Assembly: GCF_009695545.1 (NCBI RefSeq)
Contig: NZ_VUNS01000020.1
Location: 46,832-110,831 of the forward strand
Direction of reading: 5' to 3'
Length of the DNA stretch: 64,000 bases
Source of the DNA: Victivallis lenta
Lineage (GTDB): Bacteria > Verrucomicrobiota > Lentisphaeria > Victivallales > Victivallaceae
Positions within the stretch are counted from its first letter, which is position 1; each line of letters begins with the position of its first letter. Made by a program: the position numbers and the translations under genes. The notes under the pieces were generated by a model. It ran no database searches. It saw nothing but the letters and a program-made list of their open reading frames with translations, and was not told the DNA's origin. Of this stretch, positions 14,635-22,941 are shown piece by piece.

Positions 14635-15606
14635 AGCGGGACGCTCCACCGCGAGATAGACATAGACGATGTCGGGCAGGTTGATCGCGCAGACCAGCGG
14701 CCAGACGGTTTTGCCGAATCCCCAGTACGCAGCGGCGACGCCGCCGAGAATTCCGCCGGCAATCAGCGCGACCGGGCCGACGGTCCCGTAGAGAATCCCG
14801 ATCGTGTCGAGCCCGAGGCCGAGCCCGCCGGCTTCGGGTTTGTCCTGCAGAAAGAGGACGGCGATTTTACCGAGCTGCGCCTCCGCCAGACGGAAGAAGA
14901 GCAGGAAGAGCAGAATCCACACGATTCCCCTCATGCGGAAGAAGCTGACGAACGGGGACAGAAAATCGGTCAGGAACCGGTCGCCTCCGCCGACCGGCCC
15001 GTCATCCGCCGGACGCGGCAGCACCAGACAGTGCCAGAGGAAGAGGGCGAGCATCGCCCCGGCAGCGAGCAGCAGGGAGTACGCCCAGCCGCTCCGGAGG
15101 CTGCCGCCGTGCTTTTCGATCAGCCCGGCCAGCATGACCAGCCCGCCCTGCACGGAGACGGAGGCGATGCGGTAAAACGTTCCGCGGATTCCGGCCAGCA
15201 GGGCCTGGGTGTGCTTGTCGAGCGCGATCAGATAGAAGCCGTCCACCGCGACATCGTGCGTGGCGGAGGCGAAGGCGAGCAGGAAAAAGAACCCGATGAG
15301 AACAGCCGACAGACTCTCCCGGACGATCAGCGCCGCCATGCCGGCAAACAGAAGCGCCATCAGAAGCTGGGTGGCGAGAATCCACTGCCGCTTGGTCCGG
15401 AACAGGTCGATGAACGGCGCCCAGAGCGGCTTGATCGACCACGGCAGCATCATGAGCCCGGTCCAGAGCGCGATGTCGTCATTCTCCATGCCGAGCGATT
15501 TGAACAGGATCGCCGAGACGAGCGACACGACCATATACGGCCCGCCTTCCGCAAAATAAGCGGTCGGAACCCAGAGCCAGGAGCGTTTTTCACTTTGCAC
15601 GGTCAT
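14323..15606 (-). CDS. AmpG-like MFS transporter
   Basis: This 427-residue membrane protein has about 12 helices. Features of the AmpG/PAT branch of the major facilitator superfamily are visible: YFAEGGPYMVV at the N-terminus, LPWSIKPLWAPFIDLF near 52, and ASATHDVAVDGFYLIAL near 113-130. AmpG itself imports muropeptides; homologues in glycan loci import oligosaccharides or related sugars. Here it sits beside hydrolases and an AraC regulator, so glycan-product import is the best guess. AGGAG precedes the ATG at 15606. Its 3' end overlaps the tail of the AraC frame on the other strand. Confidence 0.8.
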   Translation of the reverse strand: MTVQSEKRSWLWVPTAYFAEGGPYMVVSLVSAILFKSLGMENDDIALWTGLMMLPWSIKPLWAPFIDLFRTKRQWILATQLLMALLFAGMAALIVRESLSAVLIGFFFLLAFASATHDVAVDGFYLIALDKHTQALLAGIRGTFYRIASVSVQGGLVMLAGLIEKHGGSLRSGWAYSLLLAAGAMLALFLWHCLVLPRPADDGPVGGGDRFLTDFLSPFVSFFRMRGIVWILLFLLFFRLAEAQLGKIAVLFLQDKPEAGGLGLGLDTIGILYGTVGPVALIAGGILGGVAAAYWGFGKTVWPLVCAINLPDIVYVYLAVERPASLWAVGGCIAVEQFGYGLGYTAILLVMVALAENSGRYKTSHFAIMTGITILGMMLVGILSGYAERHLGYVTFFWYVMVCTIPSFLVVYPVSRLIPADFGRKNR

Positions 15607-15655
15607 AATCTCCTACTGTACCGGAAAATCGCGCGAATGCAAATCCGGAACCGGG

Positions 15656-15696
15656 AAAAACGGCGGAAATTCCGGCCGGAGACCGTCTTTCCGCCG
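15656..15696 (-). terminator. Rho-independent terminator for FAD oxidoreductase
   Basis: The arms CGGCGGAAA (15661-15669) and TTTCCGCCG (15688-15696) are perfect. On the minus strand the stem is followed by TTTTT. It lies about 20 bp past the oxidoreductase stop. Confidence 0.8.
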
Positions 15697-15715
15697 TTCT
15701 GCCCGGAGCAGGCCC

Positions 15716-16855
15716 TCAGGAGACGGCAATCTGATTCTGCAGCTTGAGCGCGTCGCGCAGGTCACCGACCAGAATACAGCCGGCCAGGCAGCCCGCTTCA
15801 TTGTAGAAAAGCTTCCGGAACACGCCGGTTTCCGGATTATGCTCGACTTCGCAGCGGGCGCCGGAGAGCGTCCCCGCCGAAAAAATCTTGAGCCCGAACA
15901 CCGAGAGCCGGGCCGGATAAATCTGCGGGACGAACGGCTGCGCTTCGCCGAGCATATTCCGCGCGGCGGCGGCGCCCATCATCCGGGCGGCTTCGTAAAG
16001 TCCGTAGGAGGCGCCGCCGGCCTCGGCGCAGTCGCCGGCGGCATACACGTCCGGCGCGCTGGTTTTCATCAGACAGTCCGTGACGATTCCGCGATTGCAT
16101 TTGAGCCCGGCGGCGGCGGCTTCGGCGATATTGGCGCGGGCGCCGGCCGACACCATGACCAGATCGGCCGGAACCGTTTGCCCGGGCAGTTCGACGCCGC
16201 GGACCCTGCCGCCCTCTCCGAGAATGGAACTGACGCTGCTGCCGAACAGCAGCGTCAGTTTTTTCACCTTGCCCAGCATCGCCTGCACGACGGCCGCCGC
16301 CTCTTCGTCGAGGTTGCGCGGCAGCAGGACCGGGCAGCTTTCGACGACCGTAACTTCGCAGCCGCGTTCGAGCAGGCTCTGCGCAAGCTCAAGCCCGAGC
16401 AGCCCGCCGCCGATCACGACGACCCGCCCGACGCCCGCGTCGAGACGGGCGCGGAGGCGTTCGAGATCCGCATATTCCCGCAGCGACATGACGCCGTCGA
16501 GCTCCATGCCCGGCACGGGCGGCAGAAAGCAGTGCGCGCCGGTCGCCAGCAGCAGCTTGTCATAGCTCTCCGTTTCCCCCGTATCGAATTTCAGTTGCCT
16601 GACATCCGGATCGAAGGCGGTCAGCGTGCGCCCGAGTTCCAGCCGGATGCGGTTCTCGTCGTAAAACGCCTGCGGCTTGATGTAGAACTGGACCTCGGAA
16701 ACCTCCTCGGACGCCATGCGGGAAAGCGCCGGGCGGCGGTAGGGCCGCACTCTCTCCCGGCTGTACAGGACGATCTCCGCTTCGGGAGAAAGTGTTCTGG
16801 CCGTTCCGGCCGCCTCGAATGCGGCGATGCCGCTGCCGATGATCGCGATTTTCAT
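15716..16855 (-). CDS. NAD(P)/FAD-dependent oxidoreductase
   Basis: This is a 379-residue cytoplasmic flavoprotein of the pyridine nucleotide-disulfide reductase fold. The FAD-binding GSGIAAFEAA is at residues 7-16 and the NAD(P)-binding VVVIGGGLLGLELAQ near 145. The second FAD motif, DVYAAGDCAEA, is near 270. There is no CxxxxC redox pair, so it resembles rubredoxin/NirB/ferredoxin reductases rather than thioredoxin reductases; rubredoxin or another Fe-S protein is the likely partner. GGAGG precedes the ATG. It is divergent from the radical-SAM fusion gene across a 72-bp gap. Confidence 0.85.
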   Translation of the reverse strand: MKIAIIGSGIAAFEAAGTARTLSPEAEIVLYSRERVRPYRRPALSRMASEEVSEVQFYIKPQAFYDENRIRLELGRTLTAFDPDVRQLKFDTGETESYDKLLLATGAHCFLPPVPGMELDGVMSLREYADLERLRARLDAGVGRVVVIGGGLLGLELAQSLLERGCEVTVVESCPVLLPRNLDEEAAAVVQAMLGKVKKLTLLFGSSVSSILGEGGRVRGVELPGQTVPADLVMVSAGARANIAEAAAAGLKCNRGIVTDCLMKTSAPDVYAAGDCAEAGGASYGLYEAARMMGAAAARNMLGEAQPFVPQIYPARLSVFGLKIFSAGTLSGARCEVEHNPETGVFRKLFYNEAGCLAGCILVGDLRDALKLQNQIAVS

Positions 16856-16875
16856 GAAAAACCTCCATAGCGCGT

Positions 16876-16904
16876 TTGCAAAATATCACCCTCTCTTTTA
16901 AATT
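16876..16904 (+). promoter_or_regulatory. Promoter for radical-SAM/MnmD fusion gene
   Basis: TTGCAA (16876-16881) and TAAATT (16899-16904) are 17 bases apart, placing the start site about 15 nt before the ATG at 16928. Confidence 0.5.
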
Positions 16905-16927
16905 ACCGGAATTGGAACACAAGTCAA

Positions 16928-18637
16928 ATGGATCAACTTCATTTTTTCAGCGATTATATTGCCCGGAAGTACGGCAAGAGGCTTTACCGGATCGGAATCG
17001 ATCTTGCGCTGGGGTGTCCGAACCGGGTCAACCGGTTCGGACCCGGCTGCGTCTTCTGTTCGGAGGACGGCAACCGCGCCCGCCATCTCGCCCGCAAACT
17101 CGATCTGAAGGGGCAGGTCGCCGCCGGCATCGCCTACACGGCGCAGCGCTACGGGGCGGAAGCGCCGTATATCGCATATTTTCAGGCGTTCACCTCGACC
17201 CATGCACCGGCGGAGGAGCTGCGGAGACTCTACGGCGAAGTGCTGGAATCCGCCCCCTTCGCGGTCGTCATCATCGGCACACGTCCCGACGCCCTGCCGC
17301 CGGAGACGGTCCGGCTGCTGGCCGAACTGGCGGAACGGTATGAGGTCTGGGTCGAGCTCGGCGTTCAGTCCGCCCACGACGCAACCCTCGAACTGATCCG
17401 GCGCGGCCATGATTTCGCGGCGGTCGAACGGGCCGTCCGGGCGCTCGACGCGGCCGGAATCGCCGTCGGCTGCCATGTGATCGCCGGACTGCCGGGCGAA
17501 AACCGCGCCATGTTCGTCGAAACCGCCCGGAAAATCGCGGTTCTCCCGTTCCGGGCCGTGAAACTGCATCCGCTCCTGACCATCCGGGGAACCGCACTCG
17601 CCTCCGCCGATTTCCCGGTCAAACCGGCCGGACTCAACGAATACGAGTATGCGGACTGGGCGGCCGCCTTCCTGCGCGAACTGCCGGAGGACCGGCTGAT
17701 CATGCGGCTGACCGCCGAGGCGGAGCCGGAACAGGTCATCACGCCGAAATGGTGGATGTCGAAGGGGCAGTTCCTCGCTTTTTTCCACGAAAAGTTCCTG
17801 CATCCGGAGCAGGACGGCGCATTCGAAAGCGTCATGACCGCCGACGGCTCCCCGACGCTCTACCATCCCGGTTTCCGGCAGCACTTTCACACGCTGGCCG
17901 GGGCCGCGACCGAAGCGGAACGGAAATTCGTGATCCCGTCCCGCCTGCGGGAGCGGCTGGCCGCCGGGAAACCGGTACGGGTGCTGGATGTCGGCTTCGG
18001 GCTCGGCGTCAACTGCGCCGCCGCTCTGCGCTGCGGCGGACCGCTCGAAATCATCACCCTGGAAAACGATCCGCGCGTCCTCGGCGCGGCCCTGCGGCTC
18101 TATCCGGGCGGGAGCCTCGAGCACCGGCTGATCGCCGCGCTGGATTCCGGAAACGTTTTCGCGGAGAACGGCTGCCGGGTCGAACTGATTCCCGGCGATG
18201 CGCGCGATGCGGCCGGGACGTTCGAACCGCAGAGCTTCGACGTGATTTTCCAGGACGGTTTTTCGCCGGACTGCAATCCGGAGCTCTGGAGCTACGATTT
18301 CGTGCGCGCCCTGGCCCGCGCCCTGAAACCGGGCGGCGTACTGGTCAGCTACTCGAGCGCATACCCGTACCGCGGCGCCCTGCTCCGCGCCGGGCTCGCG
18401 GTCGGGGAGTCGGAGCCGTTCGGGCGGAAGCGCGGCGGAACCGTCGCCGCCTTCGACCCGTCGCTGCCGCCGCTGCCGCTGCCGGAAAAGGAGCGCGGGA
18501 TCATCCTCGCATCGACCGCCGGGACCCCGTTCCGCGATCCTTCGCTGCACGGCACGCGGGAGGAGCTGTTCCGCCGCCGCGAAGCCCTCGTCGCGCGGCT
18601 GCGCCGCCGCGGCGTGCCGAAGTGGTTCCGGAAATAG
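16928..18637 (+). CDS. Fusion: YtqA/YhcC (TIGR01212) radical SAM - MnmD methyltransferase
   Basis: This is a 569-residue two-domain enzyme. Residues 1-290 are a TIGR01212-type radical SAM protein: the cluster Cys are C30, C41 and C44 (family-typical long first spacing), followed by AYFQAFTSTHAP and LGVQSAHD. Residues about 300-560 match the MnmD/MnmC methyltransferase domain: the SAM loop VLDVGFGLG near 352, QDGFSPDCNPELW near 441, and SYSSAYPYRGALLRAGL followed by FGRKRGG. Known biochemistry has YtqA (MnmL) making nm5(s2)U34 from the carboxymethyl form in tRNA, and MnmD/MnmC methylating nm5 to mnm5. Joined here, the protein should catalyse both steps. It is a single gene with its own promoter. 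Confidence 0.85.
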   Translation: MDQLHFFSDYIARKYGKRLYRIGIDLALGCPNRVNRFGPGCVFCSEDGNRARHLARKLDLKGQVAAGIAYTAQRYGAEAPYIAYFQAFTSTHAPAEELRRLYGEVLESAPFAVVIIGTRPDALPPETVRLLAELAERYEVWVELGVQSAHDATLELIRRGHDFAAVERAVRALDAAGIAVGCHVIAGLPGENRAMFVETARKIAVLPFRAVKLHPLLTIRGTALASADFPVKPAGLNEYEYADWAAAFLRELPEDRLIMRLTAEAEPEQVITPKWWMSKGQFLAFFHEKFLHPEQDGAFESVMTADGSPTLYHPGFRQHFHTLAGAATEAERKFVIPSRLRERLAAGKPVRVLDVGFGLGVNCAAALRCGGPLEIITLENDPRVLGAALRLYPGGSLEHRLIAALDSGNVFAENGCRVELIPGDARDAAGTFEPQSFDVIFQDGFSPDCNPELWSYDFVRALARALKPGGVLVSYSSAYPYRGALLRAGLAVGESEPFGRKRGGTVAAFDPSLPPLPLPEKERGIILASTAGTPFRDPSLHGTREELFRRREALVARLRRRGVPKWFRK

Positions 18638-18651
18638 CCCGGCAGACGGAA

Positions 18652-19284
18652 TCAGCGCCCGGAATCGGAGTTCGTAATCCGTTCGATCCGTTCTTTTTTA
18701 CCGGCGACAAACTCCTCATCCGAAAGCAATCCTTCCACACGCAGCCGTTCCAGAATCTCAAAGGCCTCCGGCTGCCAGCCGCAGGTGATGCTTTCAAGCA
18801 TGGTTTCGAACTGGGAATAACGCTTCAGAGCCTCCTCCAGCTCTGCCAGGAACGCCTTCTGTTCGGCGGAAACACGACGGGGAGCCGGAATATAAAAACA
18901 GTTGTTTTTTTCGTATTCCGACAAATACCAGAACGCTTCCCGCCGACACCGCCCGGATACGCTGCCGGGCGGAGACGAAAAGGAGAGCAGAAACAGGATA
19001 AGGCCCCCTGCGCCGAACAATCCGGTCCAGATGGAGAGCGAATCGCTCCAGCCGGCAACCGCGACGGCGGTCGGGATTAGAATGACTCCGGCCGCAAGCC
19101 CGGCCCAGCGCATGATCCGCCAGAATCGGTCGGCACGGCAGGAGTAAGAGAGGACGGGAAACTGCTTGCGCAGGGAAACCGTATATCGGGCCTCGCCGCT
19201 GCCGGACCGTTCTTCCACCAGCAGGGAAGCCCGGTCGAGCGTAAGATGCATTTTTCCGAAACGGCAGCTGTTTGCGTTCGTCAT
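18652..19284 (-). CDS. Membrane protein with SHOCT-like C-terminus (paralogue 1)
   Basis: This 210-residue protein has an N-terminal beta-rich domain (about 1-50), two hydrophobic helices (about 57-78 and 85-105) and a cytoplasmic helical C-terminus. The C-terminus ends in ILERLRVEGLLSDEEFVAGK, a SHOCT-type short helical motif often found at the ends of bacterial membrane proteins. It follows its apparent paralogue with a 4-bp overlap (ATGA), so the two are co-translated and may form a hetero-oligomer. The function is not known. It converges on the radical-SAM fusion gene, with 14 bp between the stops. Confidence 0.6.
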   Translation of the reverse strand: MTNANSCRFGKMHLTLDRASLLVEERSGSGEARYTVSLRKQFPVLSYSCRADRFWRIMRWAGLAAGVILIPTAVAVAGWSDSLSIWTGLFGAGGLILFLLSFSSPPGSVSGRCRREAFWYLSEYEKNNCFYIPAPRRVSAEQKAFLAELEEALKRYSQFETMLESITCGWQPEAFEILERLRVEGLLSDEEFVAGKKERIERITNSDSGR

Positions 19285-19940
19285 GCCAGTTCGAATCCTA
19301 TATTCCGCTGCGGGACGCTGCCGCCGAACAGCTTCCGGTTCAAGGCATCGTATTCGTCATCCGTCAGAATTTCATCGGTTTTCAGCGAATCGAACGCCTT
19401 GCGAAGCTGTTCGACGTTGTCGGGACGGTTCAGGTCCGGCCGGTAATGACGAAACATTCCGGCCATGCGGCGGCGCAGCTCCCGGACGAACGGAACCGCT
19501 TTCGGGTCGGTTCCGTACGGAAGGATCAGCACGATCCGCCGGTCTTGGAGAAAACTGTCGAAATTCAGAACCGTCCCGCGCTTCCTCCGCCACAGGATAT
19601 TCAGCACAAGTGCCAATCCGCCGAAAACGACACAGACCACCAGCACGAAAAAGACATTTCCGAGCCGATCCCCGCGGGATGTGAAATTCTCCATTCCCCA
19701 CTGGACGGCCGCCAGGACCAGAAACAACAATGCCGCGATGCCGCAGCAGAGCGACCAGATCCGGTAACCGGCTGCCGAGGTTGATATGCAGGTGCAGTCG
19801 GGATTCAACTCAGGGAGCCACATCCAGCTCCGCCACTCATTTCCGCCCTCTCTGCCTTCCGTGCAGAACCATTTGCCATCCTCCGAGACGGAATAACGGA
19901 TGGTCGGGCAAAAACGTTCTTTATAGGTGTATTCGAGCAT
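19281..19940 (-). CDS. Membrane protein with SHOCT-like C-terminus (paralogue 2)
   Basis: This 219-residue protein has the same plan as its downstream neighbour: an N-terminal region rich in aromatic residues and Cys (1-60), two membrane helices (about 58-78 and 90-112), then a soluble domain. It ends in a helical motif (LKTDEILTDDEYDALNRKLF). I chose the ATG at 19940 because GGAGGAAT precedes it; the open frame extends 15 codons further without a ribosome site. No enzymatic motif is seen. The pair looks like a small accessory membrane module of unknown role. Confidence 0.6.
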   Translation of the reverse strand: MLEYTYKERFCPTIRYSVSEDGKWFCTEGREGGNEWRSWMWLPELNPDCTCISTSAAGYRIWSLCCGIAALLFLVLAAVQWGMENFTSRGDRLGNVFFVLVVCVVFGGLALVLNILWRRKRGTVLNFDSFLQDRRIVLILPYGTDPKAVPFVRELRRRMAGMFRHYRPDLNRPDNVEQLRKAFDSLKTDEILTDDEYDALNRKLFGGSVPQRNIGFELA

Positions 19941-20025
19941 ATTCCTCCATTCCGGATTTGAGATTTTACAATAACACGGCACCACCGATTTTCAAGCTGA
20001 GGCGGCGATAAACCGGAAACGGAAG

Positions 20026-20053
20026 TTGATTTTTCCGGGAAGCGTGATATATT
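20026..20053 (+). promoter_or_regulatory. Promoter of citramalate synthase leader transcript
   Basis: TTGATT (20026-20031) and TATATT (20048-20053) are 16 bases apart. The start site would be near 20060, giving a leader of about 280 nt that contains a short Ile-rich reading frame and a terminator. Confidence 0.6.
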
Positions 20054-20109
20054 GTAAAAAACGACGGTTTTATCTTTTTGTGAATTTCAAACCGAATTGC
20101 GGGTTCAAA

Positions 20110-20232
20110 ATGCGATTTGCCAGACCAGTTCCGAAAAACCGGATCATGCAGATTCCGATCGGCATTATCAGGGGTCATGTCGGCGCCCGCGCCGGGATGA
20201 CCCGTGCGACCCGTCCCGGAGCTGCCGTGTAA
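20110..20232 (+). CDS. Ile-codon-rich leader peptide (candidate attenuator)
   Basis: This is a 40-codon frame from ATG to TAA inside the synthase leader. Codons 12, 15, 17, 19 and 20 (20143-20169) are Ile: five Ile within nine codons (RIMQIPIGII). A strong hairpin begins three bases after the last of them. No clear Shine-Dalgarno sequence is visible; an in-frame GTG at 20080 is an alternative start. The arrangement of leader peptide, hairpin and terminator upstream of a branched-chain amino-acid gene is that of a ribosome-mediated attenuator sensing charged tRNA-Ile. Translation of the peptide is inference. Confidence 0.5.
   Translation: MRFARPVPKNRIMQIPIGIIRGHVGARAGMTRATRPGAAV
20172..20203 (+). 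promoter_or_regulatory. Leader hairpin 1 of attenuator
   Basis: GGGTCAT (20172-20178) pairs with ATGACCC (20197-20203), with an inner CGGCGC/GCGCCG stem. A ribosome stalled at the Ile codons would cover the left arm. GGTCA in the left arm can alternatively pair with TGACC at 20259-20263, which overlaps the terminator's left arm, so mutually exclusive structures are possible. Confidence 0.5.
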
Positions 20233-20259
20233 TCTGCGTGTATCAGCCGATGAAATTCT

Positions 20260-20303
20260 GACCATGCCGCTCCCCGACCGGACTTTGACGGCATGGTCTT
20301 TTT
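20260..20303 (+). terminator. Intrinsic terminator inside leader (attenuator)
   Basis: GACCATGCCG (20260-20269) pairs perfectly with CGGCATGGTC (20289-20298) and is followed by five Ts. It stands 36 bp before the synthase ATG and after that gene's only visible promoter, so it must be regulated. Confidence 0.8.
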
Positions 20304-20338
20304 GTATCGCGAAACCGGAAAAAACAAGGTAATGACAG

Positions 20339-21898
20339 ATGAAATCGAAGCATAAATCCGACAATTACGTGGAAGTGATGGATACCACGCTGCGCGACGG
20401 GGAACAGACTCCCGGCGTCGCCTTCACTCCTGCCGAGAAACTCGAACTGGCCAAAATGTTCATGAACCGCCTGAAGGTGGACCGCCTCGAAATCGGTTCG
20501 GCCCGCGTTTCGGAGGGCGAACGCGACGCAGTCGTCGGCATCCTGAAGTGGGCCGAGCACCGCGGCTGCCTCGAGGCGATGGAAATCCTCGGTTTCGTCG
20601 ACGGCGGCAAGTCGGTCGACTGGATCAAGGCGAGCGGCGGAAAGGTCATCAACCTGCTCACCAAGGGCTCCGAAAACCATTGCCGCGTTCAGCTGCGGAA
20701 GTCGCCGGCCAAGCATTTCGAGGAAGTGGCGAACGAAATCCTCTATGCCGAAAAGCAGGGAATCAAGGTCAATCTCTATCTGGAGGACTGGTCCAACGGC
20801 ATGCGCCACAGTTTCGCCTACGTTCATGAGTTCCTCAGCCGGCTCCGCGACCTGCCGGTCGAGCGGATCATGCTGCCTGACACGCTCGGCATCCTCGAAC
20901 CGGCCGAGGTTACGACCTACCTCGAATGGATCTACCGCGCGTTTCCGGATCTGCGGCTCGATTTTCACGGCCACAACGACTACGGCATGGTCACCGCGAA
21001 CAGCCTCGCGGCCGTGCGGGCGGGCGTCAACGGCATCCACACGACGATCAACGGCCTCGGAGAGCGGACCGGCAACCAGGCGCTTTCGCAGCTGGTGGTC
21101 GCCGTCAACGATATGACGAACCGGAAAATCCGCGTGGTCGAGCTGGAACTCCAGCACGCCTCCGAACTGGTCCAGAGCATCTCCGGCAAGCGGTGCGCCT
21201 GGAACTACCCGGTCGTCGGCTCCGACGTCTTCACCCAGACCTGCGGCGTCCATGCCGACGGCGACAAGAAGGGGAATCTCTATGCGAATCTGCTGCTGCC
21301 GGAACGGTTCGGCCGCCGCCGGAACTATGCGCTCGGCAAACTCTCCGGCAAGGCGTCGATCGACCAGAACCTCGAGGAGATGAACCTCGAGCTTGCGCCG
21401 GAGGTCCGTCAGAAGGTGCTGCAGGAGGTGATCCGGCTCGGCGACAAAAAGAAGAGCGTATCGCCCTCCGACCTGCCGTTCATCATCGCCGAGGTGCTGA
21501 GTTCGCCGCTCGAATCCCGGCTCAAGGTCGTCGACTACGAGATCAGCACGCGGGCCGGCAGCACGCCGAAGGCGCGGGTCGCGGTCGAAATGGACGGCGT
21601 CCGGGCCGAAGCGACTTCGCCCGGCGACGGCGGCTACGACGCCTTCATGCGGGCGCTGCGGAAGTGCATGAAGACTTTCAACCTCACGCTGCCGAAGCTG
21701 CTCGACTACGAGGTGCGCATCCCGCCCGGCGGCAAGACCGACGCCCTGGTCGAAACCACGATCACCTGGGCGCTGCCCGGAAAAACCGTCAGCACGACCG
21801 GAATCGACCCCGACCAGATCGTCGCCGCCGTCTTCGCGACGGAAAAGATGCTGAACCTGCTGCTGCCGGGCGCGCCGCAGGATAAAACGGAAGAATAA
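20339..21898 (+). CDS. cimA: Citramalate / 2-isopropylmalate synthase family enzyme
   Basis: This 519-residue protein is of the HMG-CoA lyase-like/LeuA family. DTTLRDGEQTPG near residue 15 carries the catalytic Arg-Asp. HGHNDYGM near 210 holds the metal-binding His pair, and NGLGERTGN near 238 is a family signature. Residues about 390-510 form the LeuA-type regulatory domain that binds the end-product amino acid. It condenses acetyl-CoA with a 2-oxoacid; whether that is pyruvate (citramalate, Ile pathway) or 2-oxoisovalerate (Leu pathway) is not certain from sequence. The Ile-rich leader favours citramalate synthase. It is not linked to other leu/ilv genes here. Confidence 0.8.
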   Translation: MKSKHKSDNYVEVMDTTLRDGEQTPGVAFTPAEKLELAKMFMNRLKVDRLEIGSARVSEGERDAVVGILKWAEHRGCLEAMEILGFVDGGKSVDWIKASGGKVINLLTKGSENHCRVQLRKSPAKHFEEVANEILYAEKQGIKVNLYLEDWSNGMRHSFAYVHEFLSRLRDLPVERIMLPDTLGILEPAEVTTYLEWIYRAFPDLRLDFHGHNDYGMVTANSLAAVRAGVNGIHTTINGLGERTGNQALSQLVVAVNDMTNRKIRVVELELQHASELVQSISGKRCAWNYPVVGSDVFTQTCGVHADGDKKGNLYANLLLPERFGRRRNYALGKLSGKASIDQNLEEMNLELAPEVRQKVLQEVIRLGDKKKSVSPSDLPFIIAEVLSSPLESRLKVVDYEISTRAGSTPKARVAVEMDGVRAEATSPGDGGYDAFMRALRKCMKTFNLTLPKLLDYEVRIPPGGKTDALVETTITWALPGKTVSTTGIDPDQIVAAVFATEKMLNLLLPGAPQDKTEE

Positions 21899-22020
21899 CG
21901 GATTCCATTCCGCTTATGCGCAGCCGGTCGGGAAAGTTCCGGAATGAGAAGCCCGGTACTCTCCCCGCCGTTTCCGCCCGGTCTCTCCGATATTCGCCGG
22001 AAAATTATCGGCAACGGAAA

Positions 22021-22049
22021 TTGGAATATCGGCCGGGGCGGATTATATT
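22021..22049 (+). promoter_or_regulatory. Promoter for rhomboid-queA operon
   Basis: TTGGAA (22021-22026) and TATATT (22044-22049) are 17 bases apart. GAAAGGA precedes the rhomboid ATG at 22077. Confidence 0.6.
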
Positions 22050-22076
22050 AATGGGCATAACGAAAGGAAATACTCT

Positions 22077-22928
22077 ATGAGTTTGTTCGACAGAGGCTAT
22101 ATGCGCAATCCGTATGCCGGGGCCGAACGCCGCGACGACAGCGGGCGGAGCATGCTTTTCACGCTGATCCTGATCAATCTCGGCGTGTTCCTGAGCACGC
22201 TTTTCATGCCGGAATCGCTGCTCGACACGCTGATGCTGAGCTCGGGCGGCATCCGGCAGTTCAAGATTTTCCAGCTGGTGACCGCCGGATTTCTGCATGT
22301 CGATTTCTGGCACTTCTTCTTCAACATGTGGGGTCTTTACATCTTCGGCGGCCTGGTCGCCCCCAATCTCGGCGGAAAACGGTTCCTGTGGCTCTACCTG
22401 GCCGGCGCGGTGGCCGGCAATTTGCTGTTCCTGATTCTGAACTGGTATTCGCCGGTCCGGCTGCTCGGAGCTTCGGGCGCCGTCTTTGCGGTCATGGTCG
22501 GCGCGGCGATGTTCGAGCCGAACCGGCAGTTCATCGTCTTTCCGGCTCCGTTTCCGGTGCGCACCCGGACGCTGGTCGTCTGCTACACGGTCCTCGAAAT
22601 CCTGCTGATGGTGAGCGGCACGCAGGACGGCATCGCCCATCTCGCCCACCTCGGCGGCGTGCTCGGCGGTTATTTCTATCTGAAAGCTCTCTACGGCAGT
22701 TCGCTGCCGTGGGATCCGTTCCGTCACCGGGCCCGGCCCGGGGAAGCGCCGCGCCGGTTCAGTGTGATGTCCGATCCGCCGCGCAATTTCAAAGGCGGCC
22801 CGGTCGGCTCGAAGGAGCTCGACGAACTGCTCGACAAGGTCTCCAAATACGGAATCAACAGCCTTTCGGAGCATGAGCTCGCCCGGCTGCGGCAGGCGCG
22901 CGAAGAGATGCGCGGCACCCGGAAATAG
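22077..22928 (+). CDS. Rhomboid-family intramembrane serine protease
   Basis: This 283-residue protein has six membrane helices between residues about 25 and 210. The catalytic Ser lies in GASG (near 131) and the catalytic His in IAHLAHLGG (near 184). HFFFNMWGLY on the second helix matches the family's oxyanion-region signature. It cleaves helices of membrane substrates, which are unknown here. The C-terminal ~70 residues are soluble and charged. queA starts 14 bp downstream, so the two are co-transcribed, though no functional link is evident. Confidence 0.88.
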   Translation: MSLFDRGYMRNPYAGAERRDDSGRSMLFTLILINLGVFLSTLFMPESLLDTLMLSSGGIRQFKIFQLVTAGFLHVDFWHFFFNMWGLYIFGGLVAPNLGGKRFLWLYLAGAVAGNLLFLILNWYSPVRLLGASGAVFAVMVGAAMFEPNRQFIVFPAPFPVRTRTLVVCYTVLEILLMVSGTQDGIAHLAHLGGVLGGYFYLKALYGSSLPWDPFRHRARPGEAPRRFSVMSDPPRNFKGGPVGSKELDELLDKVSKYGINSLSEHELARLRQAREEMRGTRK

Positions 22929-22941
22929 CGAAAGGCCCCTT

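Noticed and set aside
15607..15642. Promoter TTGCAT/TACAGT for the AmpG-like gene
   Set aside because: Its predicted start site would fall inside or after the Shine-Dalgarno sequence AGGAG, removing it from the mRNA.
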